A DNA stretch of 64,000 nt from DASRIA01 sp963768885 (GTDB taxonomy: Bacteria > Actinomycetota > Thermoleophilia > Solirubrobacterales > JBBDJG01): positions 307,471 through 371,470 of the forward strand of contig CAVYJN010000008.1 of NCBI GenBank assembly GCA_963768885.1. The letters are read 5' to 3'. Positions 1-7,891 of the stretch are shown here, piece by piece (positions within the stretch are counted from its first letter, which is position 1; every line of letters starts with the position of its first letter). The notes beneath the pieces were generated by a model, which saw only the letters and a program-made list of their open reading frames with translations, had not been told where the DNA came from and did not search any database. A program made the translations under genes and the position numbers.

Positions 1-1
1 G

Positions 2-64
2 GACGACATCGCGGCCACGTCGCCGAACACGCCGTTCATGCGCCAGGGGATCTTCGTCCCCTGA
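2..64 (+). CDS. C-terminal fragment of a secreted PD40/TolB-like protein (partial)
   Basis: The window opens inside a reading frame that ends at TGA 62-64. The last 20 residues (ending FMRQGIFVP) closely match the end of the PD40-repeat protein at 56244-57749 (ending FLRQGVFVP), with a shared T/S-P/E-N-T core just before. This indicates a paralog whose body lies left of the window. Only the extreme C-terminus is visible, so its function can only be inferred from the paralog: a secreted beta-propeller-type protein with a C-terminal immunoglobulin-like region. Confidence 0.6.
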   Translation, partial: DDIAATSPNTPFMRQGIFVP

Positions 65-95
65 GCGCCGACCGGTATCGCACTACGCGCTTCAG

Positions 96-186
96 CGGAG
101 AGGGTGGGATTCGAACCCACGTGGGAAGTGTGAACCCCCCAAACCGCTTAGCAGGCGGCTGCCTTCAGCCTCTCGGCCACCTCTCC
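96..186 (-). tRNA. tRNA-Ser (anticodon GCU)
   Basis: The reverse strand folds as a class II tRNA. The 7-bp acceptor stem pairs 180-186 with 97-103, and the discriminator is G (position 96). The T-arm contains GGTTCGAATCC, the variable arm is long, and the anticodon loop carries GCT, which reads AGC/AGU serine codons. The G73 discriminator and long variable arm are serine identity features. CCA is not encoded. Confidence 0.95.
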
Positions 187-269
187 AAGCAGGCCGCCGT
201 CGGCAGCCTCGCCGCATTGTAGGCGCGGGCCTCGGGGAAGCCGCGCCGCGGCTGCCCGAACCCGCCGGC

Positions 270-702
270 TCACGCGTAGTGCACGCCCTCCTCGTCGGGC
301 TCCTCGACCGTCGCTTCGCAGCTCGGGCAGTACCAGCGCGCCTCGAGCGCGGTCCCGCAGGTGTCGGTGCACGACCGGCTCGGCCTCCGAGTGCCGCGCG
401 CCCCAGTCCGCGAGCAGCCGCAGGGCGCCGGCGAGCTCGCGCCCGGAGGCCGTCAGCTCGTAGACGTATCGCCGCGGGCGCTCGGAGTAGGGCTGCGCGA
501 CCACGAGCCCCTCCTGCTCCAGCCTGCGCAGCCGGCTGCTGAGGATGTTCGGCGCGATCCCGGCCGTCCGCTCCTGCAGCTCGTTGAACCGCATCGCGCC
601 GGCGAGCAGGCCCTCCACGACGAGCAGCGTCCAGCGGTCGCCGACGGCCGCGAGCGCCGCGGCGAGCGGCGAGCGCTGCTCGTTGGCGTCCGCATCCGGC
701 AT
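270..702 (-). CDS. HxlR-family winged-helix regulator, with an apparent frameshift
   Basis: HxlR (DUF24) family transcriptional repressor or activator. The start ATG at 702 gives MPDADANEQRSPLAAALAAV, followed by the family hallmark GDRWTLLVVEGLL. Next come FNELQERTAGIAPNILSSRL (recognition helix) and a wing with RRYVYELTASGREL, to about residue 100. At about 366 the frame breaks: one extra base puts the tail out of register. The next frame continues DTCGTALEARWYCPSCE to TGA at 270, restoring a C-terminal zinc-ribbon-like tail with three Cys. The gene is divergent from the protease pair at 829, and a palindromic site lies between them (758-774). The HxlR body is secure; the zinc-ribbon tail depends on accepting the frameshift. 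Confidence 0.82.
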
Positions 703-757
703 CGGGCTCGATCCTAGCCCGCCGAGCGGCCCGCTCGGCGCCCTTGGTAGGGTGGTC

Positions 758-774
758 ACTTGCAACTTGCTAGT
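758..774. promoter_or_regulatory. Near-perfect 17-bp palindrome, candidate HxlR operator
   Basis: ACTTGCAACTTGCTAGT consists of 8-bp arms around a central C. The arms match at 7 of 8 positions (ACTTGCAA versus ACTAGCAA). It lies between the divergent HxlR gene (start 702) and the protease gene (start 829). HxlR proteins bind palindromes of this size as dimers, so it is a plausible autoregulatory and divergent operator. The assignment is inference. Confidence 0.45.
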
Positions 775-828
775 CACAGGGAGCACTCTACGGCATCCCC
801 CTCGAGCATCACCGAGAAGAGGTAATCG

Positions 829-1745
829 ATGAGCACCATCACCGACTTTCAAGAGGCGATCGAGCGGGCCGTCGCGCGGGTCGGCCCCGCCGTCGTCGGC
901 TTCGGCGCGGGATGGGGTCGCGGCAGCGGCCTCGTGGTCGCGCCCGGGCGCATCCTCACCACGGCCCACAACCTGCGCTCGGAGGAGGTCACCGTCACCT
1001 TTCCCGATGGACGGCGCGAGAGCGGTCGCGTGACGGGGGTCGATCACGACCTCGACGTCGCCGCCGTTGCGGCCGAGACCGGCGAGGTCGAGCCGGTCGC
1101 GTGGGACCCCGCGGGCCCTGCTCCCGGCATCGGCACGGCCGTGATCGCATTCGGCAACCCCGGCGGGCGCGGACTGCGCGCGACCCCCGGGTTCGTCTCG
1201 GCCGCAGGGGCGGGAGATACGCGGGCCCGCGGGGTCGCACGATCGCCGGCTGCATCGAGCACACCGCTCCCCTCCCGCGCGGGTCCGGCGGCGGGCCGCT
1301 CGTCGACCTGGACGGGCGCCTGCTCGGGCTCAACGCGGTGCGGCTCGACGGCGGCCTGATCGTCGCGATCCCCGCCGCCGAGCGCCTCGCCGAGCGCGCG
1401 CAGCGACTCTGGAGCGGCGGCGGCGCGCGGCCCCCGCGCCTCGGCGTCGCGATCGCGCCGGCGCGCGTCGCGCGTCGCCTGCGGCGCGCCGTCGGCCTGC
1501 CCCCGCGCGACGGGCTGCTCGTCCGCTCGGTCGCGGACGGGAGCCCCGCCGCGGCGGCCGGCATCGAGCCCGGCGACCTGCTCGTCGCCGTGGCCGAGCG
1601 TGCCCTCGCGGGCGTCGACGACCTCTACGAGGCGCTCGACGCGATCGAGCCCGGCGCCGGCCTGACGCTGCGGGTCGTGCGCGGCACCGACGAGCGCGAC
1701 GTCGCCGTGGCGTTCGACCGCGACGCGCAGGAGGCGGCGACATGA
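829..1745 (+). CDS. HtrA-like trypsin-family serine protease with PDZ domain (frame break)
   Basis: S1C-type serine protease. The start ATG 829 follows a GAAGAGG ribosome site. The N-terminus (MSTITDFQEAIERAVARVGP) has no signal peptide, so a cytoplasmic location is likely. His is in ILTTAHNL, the probable Asp in HDLDVAAV, and Ser in RGSGGGPL. A PDZ domain follows (LLVRSVADGSPAAAAGIEPG). The frame breaks in the G4 run at 1231-1234: one missing base separates the His/Asp half from the Ser/PDZ half, and both halves are in good order. The stop overlaps the next protease gene (ATGA at 1742-1745). The substrate is unknown; PDZ domains usually recognise exposed C-termini. Confidence 0.82.
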
Positions 1746-2771
1746 CGGCCGCGGGGACAGCGGGCCGAGCCGCCGTCGACGGCCGCGGCCGCGACGAGGT
1801 CGAGCGCGACCTCGCGGCCCGCGAGGTCGAGGCGCTCGACGCGTACTCGCGCACGGTCGCGGGCGTCGCCGAGCGACTCGGCCCGTCGGTCGCGAACCTC
1901 AGGGTCACCCGCGTCACCCGCCGCGGGCGCATGCCGGCGGGCGCCGGCAGCGGGGTCGTGCTGACGCCCGACGGATTCGTGCTCACGTCCGCGCACGTGA
2001 TCGCCGGGCGCGGCCGCCAGGGACGTGCCGCGTTCGTGGACGGCCGCGAGTCGCCGTTCGAGATCGTCGGCGCGGATGCGCTCTCCGACCTGGCCGTGGT
2101 GCGCACGCAGGCGCGGCGACCTGGTGCCCGCGACGCTCGGCGACGCCGAGCGCCTGCGGGTGGGCCAGCTGGTGGTCGCGATCGGCAACCCTCACGGCTT
2201 CGCGGGCTCCGTCACCGCCGGCGTGGTGTCGGCGCTCGGCCGCTCACTCCCGGCGCGGGAGGGCAGCACCGTGCGCATCATCGACAACGTGATCCAGACC
2301 GACGCCGCGCTCAACCCGGGCAACTCGGGAGGCGCGCTCGTGAACGGCCTCGGCGAGGTCGTCGGGGTCAACACGGCGGTCGCCGGCATCGGGCTCGGGC
2401 TCGCGGTCCCGATCAACCCGGCGACCCGCGGGATCGTGGCGACGCTGATGACCGACGGCCGCGTGCGCCGTGCCTACCTCGGGATCGCGGGCGGCCCGCG
2501 GCCCCTACCGCCCCGCGCACACGCGAAGCTGGGGCAACGCGCCGCGGTGGAGGTCGTCGAGGTCGTCGCGGACAGCCCGGCCGACCGCGCGGGGTTGCGG
2601 CCCGAGGACCTGATCGTGTCGCTGGCCGGCGCGCCGGTCACGGACGTGATGGACGTGCAGCGCCTGATGGGCGCCGAGCTGATCGGCAGGCCGGTCGAGG
2701 CGACCGTGGTGCGCGGCGGGCGGACGTTGACGCTCGAGGTGGTCCCGGTCGAGCTTCGCCAAGCCGCCTAA
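1742..2771 (+). CDS. Second HtrA-like serine protease with PDZ domain (frame break)
   Basis: Paralogous S1C protease, translationally coupled to the preceding one by an ATGA overlap. The sequence shows His in VLTSAHVIAG, Asp in ALSDLAVV, the catalytic Ser in NPGNSGGAL, the substrate-loop region DNVIQTDAALNPG, and a C-terminal PDZ domain (VADSPADRAGLRPEDLIVSL). There is no signal peptide or membrane anchor. One extra base at about 2114 (gcg-c-ggc-gac) splits the frame after the Asp; removing it yields VRTQAGDLVPATLGDAERL, as expected for this family. The pair probably forms homo- or hetero-oligomeric protein quality-control proteases. Substrates are unknown. Confidence 0.85.
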
Positions 2772-2793
2772 CGGCTCTCTACGATGCCCGCCC

Positions 2794-3867
2794 GTGGGAC
2801 GGGACGTCAGGTGGATCGAGGACATCGACGGCCTGCTCGGCATCGCCGCCGCCTGGGACGACCTCGCCGCGCTCGATCCGACGCCGTTCAGCCTCAGCGC
2901 CTGGTACGCGGCGTGGTGGGAGGGCTACGGCGGCGGGCGCACGATGCGCGTCTGCACGGTCTGGGACGCCGGCGAGCTGGTCGCGCTGCTGCCTCTCTGT
3001 GCCACGGGTGAGCGCCTCGAGACGATGACCAACGTCGAGAGCTGCGTCTGCCGCCCGCTCGCGCGTGACGGCGACGCGCTTCGCCGGGTCGCGGAGGCGG
3101 CCCTGCGCGAGCGCTACGGCCTGCTCGAGGTGAAGCGCCTGCCCGAGGGCGACGCGGGCATCGACGCGCTCTCCGACGCCGCGCGGACGGCGCGTCGCAT
3201 GCACCTCGTGGAGCCGGACATCGTCTCCCCGATCGTCGACACGCGCGGCACGCTCGAGCAGTACAAGGCGGCCAGGAAGTCCAAGTGGCACAAGAACATG
3301 TGGAGGCTGTACCGCAAGCTGGTCCGCGACCACGGCGCGGAGCTGCGGCTGATCGAGCCGCCGTCCGACCTCGGCGCCGAGCTGACCGCGGGGTTCGAGG
3401 TGGAGTCGAGCGGCTGGAAGCGCCAGGAGGGCTCGGCGATCCTCTCCCGGCCCGAGAACGAGGCCTTCTACCGCCGCCTCGCGGAGCGCTTCGACGCGCG
3501 CGGGGAGCTGCGCATCTCCTCGGTCTGGATCGACGGGAAGATGGCCGCGTGGGACCTCGGCATCCTGCACGGCAACCGCCTCTACAGCCCGAAGAGCGGC
3601 TACCTCGAGGAGTTCAGGCCGCTGGCCCCGGGCCTCGTGCTGGAGCTGGCGACGATCGAGCGCTGCTTCGCCGACGGCATCGAGGCGCACGAGCTGCTCG
3701 GCTCCGACGAGGACTACAAGCTCCGCTTCTCCACGAGCGAGCGACGCCACCGGGTGTTCCGCGCATACCCGCGGCGGCCCGCGCCCGCGATGCACTACGC
3801 GTGGCGGCGATACGCGCCGCGCGCGCTGCGCGAGGCGCGCGCACGGCGGCGTGGGCCCGACGAGTGA
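2794..3867 (+). CDS. FemAB/BioF2-type GNAT-like acyltransferase
   Basis: 357 aa from GTG 2794, 23 nt after the protease stop. The layout of two half-domains with FSLSAWYAAWWEGYG near the N-terminus, KWHKNMWRLYRKL in the middle, and WIDGKMAAWDLGILHGNRLY followed by GYLEEFRPLAPGLVLELATI is that of the BioF2-like/GNAT_6 (CelD-type) acyltransferase family. Members transfer acyl or aminoacyl groups and are often linked to cell-surface polysaccharide or lipid modification. No signal peptide is visible, so it should be cytoplasmic. The C-terminus is Arg-rich. The exact substrate cannot be inferred. Confidence 0.75.
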   Translation: MGRDVRWIEDIDGLLGIAAAWDDLAALDPTPFSLSAWYAAWWEGYGGGRTMRVCTVWDAGELVALLPLCATGERLETMTNVESCVCRPLARDGDALRRVAEAALRERYGLLEVKRLPEGDAGIDALSDAARTARRMHLVEPDIVSPIVDTRGTLEQYKAARKSKWHKNMWRLYRKLVRDHGAELRLIEPPSDLGAELTAGFEVESSGWKRQEGSAILSRPENEAFYRRLAERFDARGELRISSVWIDGKMAAWDLGILHGNRLYSPKSGYLEEFRPLAPGLVLELATIERCFADGIEAHELLGSDEDYKLRFSTSERRHRVFRAYPRRPAPAMHYAWRRYAPRALREARARRRGPDE

Positions 3868-3935
3868 CGCAGGGACGCGTGCGCGACGCGGCCGCCGGGT
3901 GGTGCGGGCCGCGGGGCCGGAGTAGTGTGCACGCC

Positions 3936-4286
3936 GTGGAAGGCGGGCCGATACCTCAGGGCGGGGAGGGCGACACCGGCGTCAGGGCACAGCGCCGCCA
4001 CCGCAGCGTCGACGAGCTGGGGAGGCACTTCGTCGGCGTGAGGCTGACGGCCTCCTCTCCCGACGCTCTGCTCCACGGCCTCGACGGGCTCGTCGAGGTG
4101 GTCCGGGCCGCGAAGCGGAACGCCGCCGAGGCGCGGGCCCAGGGCCAGTGGGACACCGTCGACGAGATCGAGCTCGTGGTCCCCGGCGAGACCATCAGGA
4201 TGAGCGTCATGGAGTTCGCCGACTACGTCGATCGCCTGCGCCGCCGGACCGGCGGCGGGCGCCGCCGGGCGCGTCCGCTGGCCTGA
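3936..4286 (+). CDS. Small protein of unknown function, first of two tandem paralogs
   Basis: About 116 aa from GTG 3936 (a GTG at 3927 is also in frame). I do not recognise the family. The core reads FVGVRLTASSPDALLHGLDG, then a charged helix (AAKRNAAEARAQGQWDTVDE), then a beta-like segment and SVMEFADYVDRLRRR. The C-terminus is Arg-rich. The gene at 4456-4866 has the same block order, so this is a tandem duplication. The size and the alternating strand-helix-strand-helix layout suggest a small alpha/beta domain, soluble in this copy. No partner is evident. Confidence 0.6.
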   Translation: MEGGPIPQGGEGDTGVRAQRRHRSVDELGRHFVGVRLTASSPDALLHGLDGLVEVVRAAKRNAAEARAQGQWDTVDEIELVVPGETIRMSVMEFADYVDRLRRRTGGGRRRARPLA

Positions 4287-4455
4287 GCCGGCGACCGGCG
4301 CGCGCATCCCTGACCGGGCGCTTTGCCGAGCCGCGGGAAGGTAGTAGGGTTGCCGCTCGGCCGCACTCCCGCCAGGCGGTAGCCGCGGCCGCGTGGATTC
4401 TGCACCAACGGGCTCGCTCCGCGGGCATCATGCGGCGCGCGCCGGAGACACCCGG

Positions 4456-4866
4456 ATGCCCCGTCTTCCCTCCCTTCGGCCATCCATGCTCGGGATATTG
4501 GTCCCGGTCACGGCGCTGCTCGCGTTCGGCGGCCGCATGCGCGACGTCGGCGACGTCACGGGCCACGCGCGCTACCGCACGGTCGAGGAGGGCACGGGCG
4601 CGACGACCTTCGTCGGTGTGAGGGTCACGGCGACGTCCCCGGACGTCCTGCTGACGATCGTGGACACATTGGCGGAATGGGTGAAGGACGCCAAGCGCGA
4701 CGCCGCGAAGGCGCGGGTGGGAGGCGAATGGGACGTGATCCACGACATCCAGCTCTGCCTGGGCAACGACGCGATGTACATGACGGCCGCCGAGTTCGCC
4801 GAGTACGTGCACGACCTGCGCTACCGCGAGCACGGCGTCAGCCCCCGCTCCATCACGGGACCGTAG
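4456..4866 (+). CDS. Small protein of unknown function, second tandem paralog, with hydrophobic N-terminus
   Basis: 136 aa from ATG 4456 (GGAG 9 nt upstream). ATG 4486 and 4537 are alternative starts; the last would give the length equivalent to the first paralog. The core FVGVRVTATSPDVLLTIVD, the helix with DAKRDAAKARVGGEWDVIHD and the end AAEFAEYVHDLRYRE align block for block with the 3936-4286 protein. This copy adds an N-terminal hydrophobic stretch (MLGILVPVTALLAFGG) that could anchor it in the membrane if the early start is used. Function unknown. Confidence 0.58.
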   Translation: MPRLPSLRPSMLGILVPVTALLAFGGRMRDVGDVTGHARYRTVEEGTGATTFVGVRVTATSPDVLLTIVDTLAEWVKDAKRDAAKARVGGEWDVIHDIQLCLGNDAMYMTAAEFAEYVHDLRYREHGVSPRSITGP

Positions 4867-4873
4867 GCCGACA

Positions 4874-4893
4874 GCGCAGGGGGAGGGATTCGA
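4874..4893 (-). other. Short copy of the 3' end of tRNA-Ser(UGA)
   Basis: These 20 bases match the 3' end and T-arm of the tRNA-Ser at 7608-7627 at 19 of 20 positions. The similarity stops within the T-loop and no complete tRNA fold follows. It may be a tRNA relic or a former attachment-site repeat, or chance in GC-rich DNA. Confidence 0.35.
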
Positions 4894-4991
4894 CCCCCCC
4901 ATGAGTGATTTCATGTCGAGAAGCTCTGACCGGCTCCGCTCACCAGGTGAAGGGCCACGACAGGCGCGGCCCACGACACCAGGAGGCCACC

Positions 4992-5411
4992 ATGCCGAAG
5001 TACCTGCTCCTCAAGCACTACCGCGGCGGCCCGGAGCCGCACCGTCCCGTGCCCCCGATGGACCAGTGGGCCCCCGAGGACGTGGAGGCGCACATGGCCT
5101 TCCAGCATCACGTCAGCGAGCTGCTCGAGGAGAACGGCGAGTACGTCGACGCACAGGCACTCACGCCGGCGCGCACCTGGGTGCGCTACGGCGGCCCGGA
5201 CGCCGCCCCCGTCACCACCGACGGCCCGCACCCCGAAACCAGCGACCTGGTCGCCGGCTGGTGGATCATCGACGTCGATTCGCACGAGCGTGCGGTCGAG
5301 CTCGCGGCCTACGTCTCCTCCGAGCCCGGCCCGGGCGGGGAGCCGCTGTACGAGTGGATCGACGTCCGGGAGGTCATGTGGGAGCGTCCTCGGACGACTG
5401 ACGCGGCGTGA
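4992..5411 (+). CDS. DGPF/YCII-related domain protein, partner of ECF42 sigma factor
   Basis: 139 aa from ATG 4992 with a perfect AGGAGG at 4981-4986. MPKYLLLKHYRG at the start, TWVRYGG and the TDGPHPETSDLVAGWWIIDV block identify the DGPF (YCII-related) family. The DGP motif is present within TDGPHPE, and the family's ferredoxin-like fold fits this length. The stop overlaps the sigma factor start by GTGA at 5408-5411. Such DGPF genes are the conserved genomic partners of ECF42-group sigma factors. The molecular role of DGPF proteins is not established. Confidence 0.85.
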   Translation: MPKYLLLKHYRGGPEPHRPVPPMDQWAPEDVEAHMAFQHHVSELLEENGEYVDAQALTPARTWVRYGGPDAAPVTTDGPHPETSDLVAGWWIIDVDSHERAVELAAYVSSEPGPGGEPLYEWIDVREVMWERPRTTDAA

Positions 5412-6596
5412 TCGACGAGCCGGTGCGACGGCTGGACGAGGGCGCGCTGCGCGCCCTCGTCCCTCGGGTGCTCGCAGGCCTGGTCCGGCGGGGCGAGGAC
5501 TTCGATGCCGCTGAGGACGCGCTGCAGGAGGCGCTGCTGGAGGCGCTGCGGGTGTGGCCCGAGCACCCGCCGCGCGACCCGCGCGCGTGGCTGGCGACGG
5601 TCGCGACCCGGCGGCTCGTCGACGCCCGCCGCAGCGAGGCCGCCCGCCACCGCCGCGAGGAGGCGACACACGCCGAGCCGCCGCCCGCCGCCACCGAGGA
5701 GGGCGACGACACTCTCTTCCTGCTCTTCTGCTGCTGCCACCCCGACCTCGCGCCCGCCTCCCAGGTGGCGCTGACCCTGCGCGCCGTCGGCGGCCTCACC
5801 ACCCAAGAGATCGCCGACGCCTTCTACGTGCCGGAGGCGACGATGGCGCAGCGGATCAGCCGGGCCAAGCGCGCCCTGCGGGGGCGCCGCCTGGACCAGC
5901 CCGGTGACCTCGCCGTCGTGCTGCGCGTGCTCTACCTCGTCTACACGGCCGGCCACGCGGGCCGGGTGGACCTGGCGCGGCGAGGCGATCCGGCTCGCCC
6001 GCCAACTCACCCTCGCCACCGAGGAACCGGAGGCGCGCGGGCTGCTCGCGCTGATGCTCCTCAACCACGCCCGCCTCCCGGCGCGATTCGACTCAGAGGG
6101 TCGCATCGTCACGCTCGACCGGCAGGACCGCGGCCTGTGGGACACCCGCGAGATCGCCGAGGGCGTGCGCGTCCTGCAGTCGGCGCTGGCCGTTCAGCGC
6201 CCCGGCCGCTACCAGGTCGAGGCCGCCATCGCCGCCCTGCACGACGACGCGGCAAGCGCCGAGGAGACCGACTGGCCGCAGATCCTCGCCTGGTACGACG
6301 ACCTCGTCGCCCTCACCGACGACCCGGTGCGCCAGGACCCCGCCGCGGTGCTCGGGCGCGCGGTCGCGGTCGGCCACGTCCTCGGCGCCGCCGCCGGGCT
6401 GCGCGAGACCGACCGGCTGCGCGAGGTGCTCGGCGAGCGGCACCGGTGGCACGCCGTCCGCGGCCACCTGCACGAGCTCAGCGGCGACCTCCCTGCCGCC
6501 GCCACGGCGTACGCGGATGCCGCCCGTCGGGCCACGGACGTCGCCGAGCGCGACCACCTGGTCCGTCAGGCCGCCCGCGCGGGCGCCTACCGTTGA
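5408..6596 (+). CDS. ECF42-type RNA polymerase sigma factor with C-terminal TPR-like extension (frame break)
   Basis: Starts at GTG 5408, overlapping the DGPF gene. Region sigma2 covers roughly residues 20-85 (EDFDAAEDALQEALLEAL, RDPRAWLATVATRRLVDARR). Region sigma4 follows (LTLRAVGGLTTQEIADAF, MAQRISRAKRALRG). A long C-terminal extension then contains LALMLLNHARLPARFD and DRGLWD, typical of the DUF6596/TPR-like tail of this group. One extra base at about 5978 (gcg-c-ggc-gag) breaks the frame at the start of the tail; removing it gives VDLAGEAIRLARQLTL. In this group the tail is thought to replace an anti-sigma factor. Target genes are not known. Confidence 0.85.
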
Positions 6597-6600
6597 GCGC

Positions 6601-7038
6601 ATGACGATCCAACGCATGGATCACGTGGGCATCGTGGTCGACGACCTCGCGGCCGCGACGGCGTTCTTCGTCGAGCTCGGACTCGAGCTGCAGGGCGAGG
6701 GATCGGTCGAGGGCGGTTGGGTGGACCGCGTGGTGGGTCTCGAGGGCGTCCGGGCGGAGATCGCGATGTTGGAGACCCCTGATGGCCACGGACGGCTCGA
6801 GCTGTCGAAGTTTCACGCCCCGTCGGGCCGGGGCGGCGACCGGCACGCGCCGGCGAACACCCCGGGCATCCGCCATGTCACATTCGCAGTCGACGATATC
6901 GACGCCGCCGTCGCCGGCGTGCGAGCGCGCGGCGGGGAGCTCGTTGGCGAGGTGGAGCGCTACGAAGACCGCTATCGGCTCTGCTACGTCCGCGGCCCCG
7001 AGGGGATCATCGTCGAGCTGGCGGAGCAGATCGGCTGA
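6601..7038 (+). CDS. VOC-superfamily (glyoxalase/bleomycin-resistance fold) protein
   Basis: 145 aa from ATG 6601, 4 nt after the sigma factor stop and probably in the same transcript. Two beta-alpha-beta-beta-beta modules are visible. The first is MDHVGIVVDDLAAATAFFVE with a strand ending RLELSKFHAP. The second is IRHVTFAVDDIDAAVAGVRA with YVRGPEGIIVELAEQIG. The metal-ligand pattern of the fold (early His in MDHVG, Glu in RLELSKF, His in IRHVTF, terminal Glu in IIVELAE) is retained, so metal-dependent lyase or dioxygenase-type chemistry is possible. The substrate is unknown. Confidence 0.82.
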   Translation: MTIQRMDHVGIVVDDLAAATAFFVELGLELQGEGSVEGGWVDRVVGLEGVRAEIAMLETPDGHGRLELSKFHAPSGRGGDRHAPANTPGIRHVTFAVDDIDAAVAGVRARGGELVGEVERYEDRYRLCYVRGPEGIIVELAEQIG

Positions 7039-7133
7039 GGGCTCCGAGTCCGCCACCGCCGGAGGTTTTCGAACCCCGAGGCTCGCGAGCGGATCAGGTG
7101 CCTGCATCGCACGATGCGCTCGCGCAAATCGGG

Positions 7134-7529
7134 CTACGACCAGAACTCGTCCCAGGCGTAGAGGTCGTGAAAGTGCTCCCGACCGTCGGTAACCCGGCCG
7201 TCCTTTAGCTGGAAGACAATGCAGTTGCCAACATCCAGGTGCTTGCCGTTTCGGTCCCCGGTGCTGCGCTGGATGCCGACCACGCGGTCTTCATCATCTG
7301 CAAGCAAGTGCTGCAGTTCGGCGCGGAAAGTGCCGCCTGTCTCCTGTCCTATGAGGCCGAAGTAGGCGAGGGTTGCGTCGCGGCCTTGGTAGTCCTTCGC
7401 CATGGAGCTCCGCCCCGGCAAGTGCCACGCGACACTCTCGTCGAAGATTTCGATGAGCGTGTTGATGTCGCCCTTGTTGAAGGCCTCGTAAGCGCGCCGC
7501 ATGATCGCCGCGTTTTCCTCTGCTCCCAT
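7134..7529 (-). CDS. SnoaL-like/NTF2-fold protein
   Basis: 131 aa from ATG 7529, chosen because CAGGAGGAAAC lies just upstream. MRRAYEAFNKGDINTLIEIF, VAWHLPGRS, YFGLIGQETGGTFRAE and the C-terminal VFQLKDGRVTDGREHFHD are typical of SnoaL-like polyketide-cyclase/NTF2-fold proteins, which form a cone-shaped barrel with a hydrophobic pocket. The family mixes isomerases, cyclases and proteins without assigned activity, so substrate and reaction are unknown. The GC content is visibly lower than that of the neighbours, compatible with recent acquisition next to a tRNA gene. Confidence 0.8.
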   Translation of the reverse strand: MGAEENAAIMRRAYEAFNKGDINTLIEIFDESVAWHLPGRSSMAKDYQGRDATLAYFGLIGQETGGTFRAELQHLLADDEDRVVGIQRSTGDRNGKHLDVGNCIVFQLKDGRVTDGREHFHDLYAWDEFWS

Positions 7530-7608
7530 CGTTTCCTCCTGTTCGCCGCTGTCGTCCGGGCCGAACCTAACAGGCCGGAACCGCGGCGGGGCATGCGCTT
7601 GCTTAAAG

Positions 7609-7697
7609 CGGAGGGGGAGGGATTCGAACCCCCGGGACGCCTCACGGCGCCCAACGGTTTTCAAGACCGCCGCATTCGTCCGCTCTGCCACCCCTCC
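7609..7697 (-). tRNA. tRNA-Ser (anticodon UGA)
   Basis: Class II tRNA on the reverse strand. The acceptor pairs 7691-7697 (GGAGGGG) with 7610-7616, and the discriminator is G at 7609. The anticodon loop CTTGAAA gives TGA, reading UCN serine codons. There is a long variable arm, and the T-arm contains GGTTCGAATCC. CCA is not encoded. A partial copy of its 3' end occurs at 4874-4893. Confidence 0.95.
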
Positions 7698-7891
7698 TGG
7701 GCTCCGGCCGCCGCGCGGACGGCCGCAGGCCTCAAGAATAGGCGTGCCGTCCCTGCAAGAAATCGTGGACGGGCCGGGCAGAAACTGCTTCTATGAGAGG
7801 TGGTTGCCGATAGAAGAAGCGTGCAACCGACCTTCCGCCGAGCACGACCCTCCCTCGAACCTCCGGGCGCCGCGGCGTTGAGGGCTATCCT

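Noticed and set aside
4869..4960. tmRNA 3' end or complete tRNA at 4874-4960
   Set aside because: Only the T-arm-like part matches; a tmRNA body would overlap the intact DGPF gene and no matching acceptor strand is found.
7039..7133. TTCGAACCCC near 7070, suggestive of another tRNA T-arm
   Set aside because: No acceptor stem, anticodon arm or D-arm can be formed around it.
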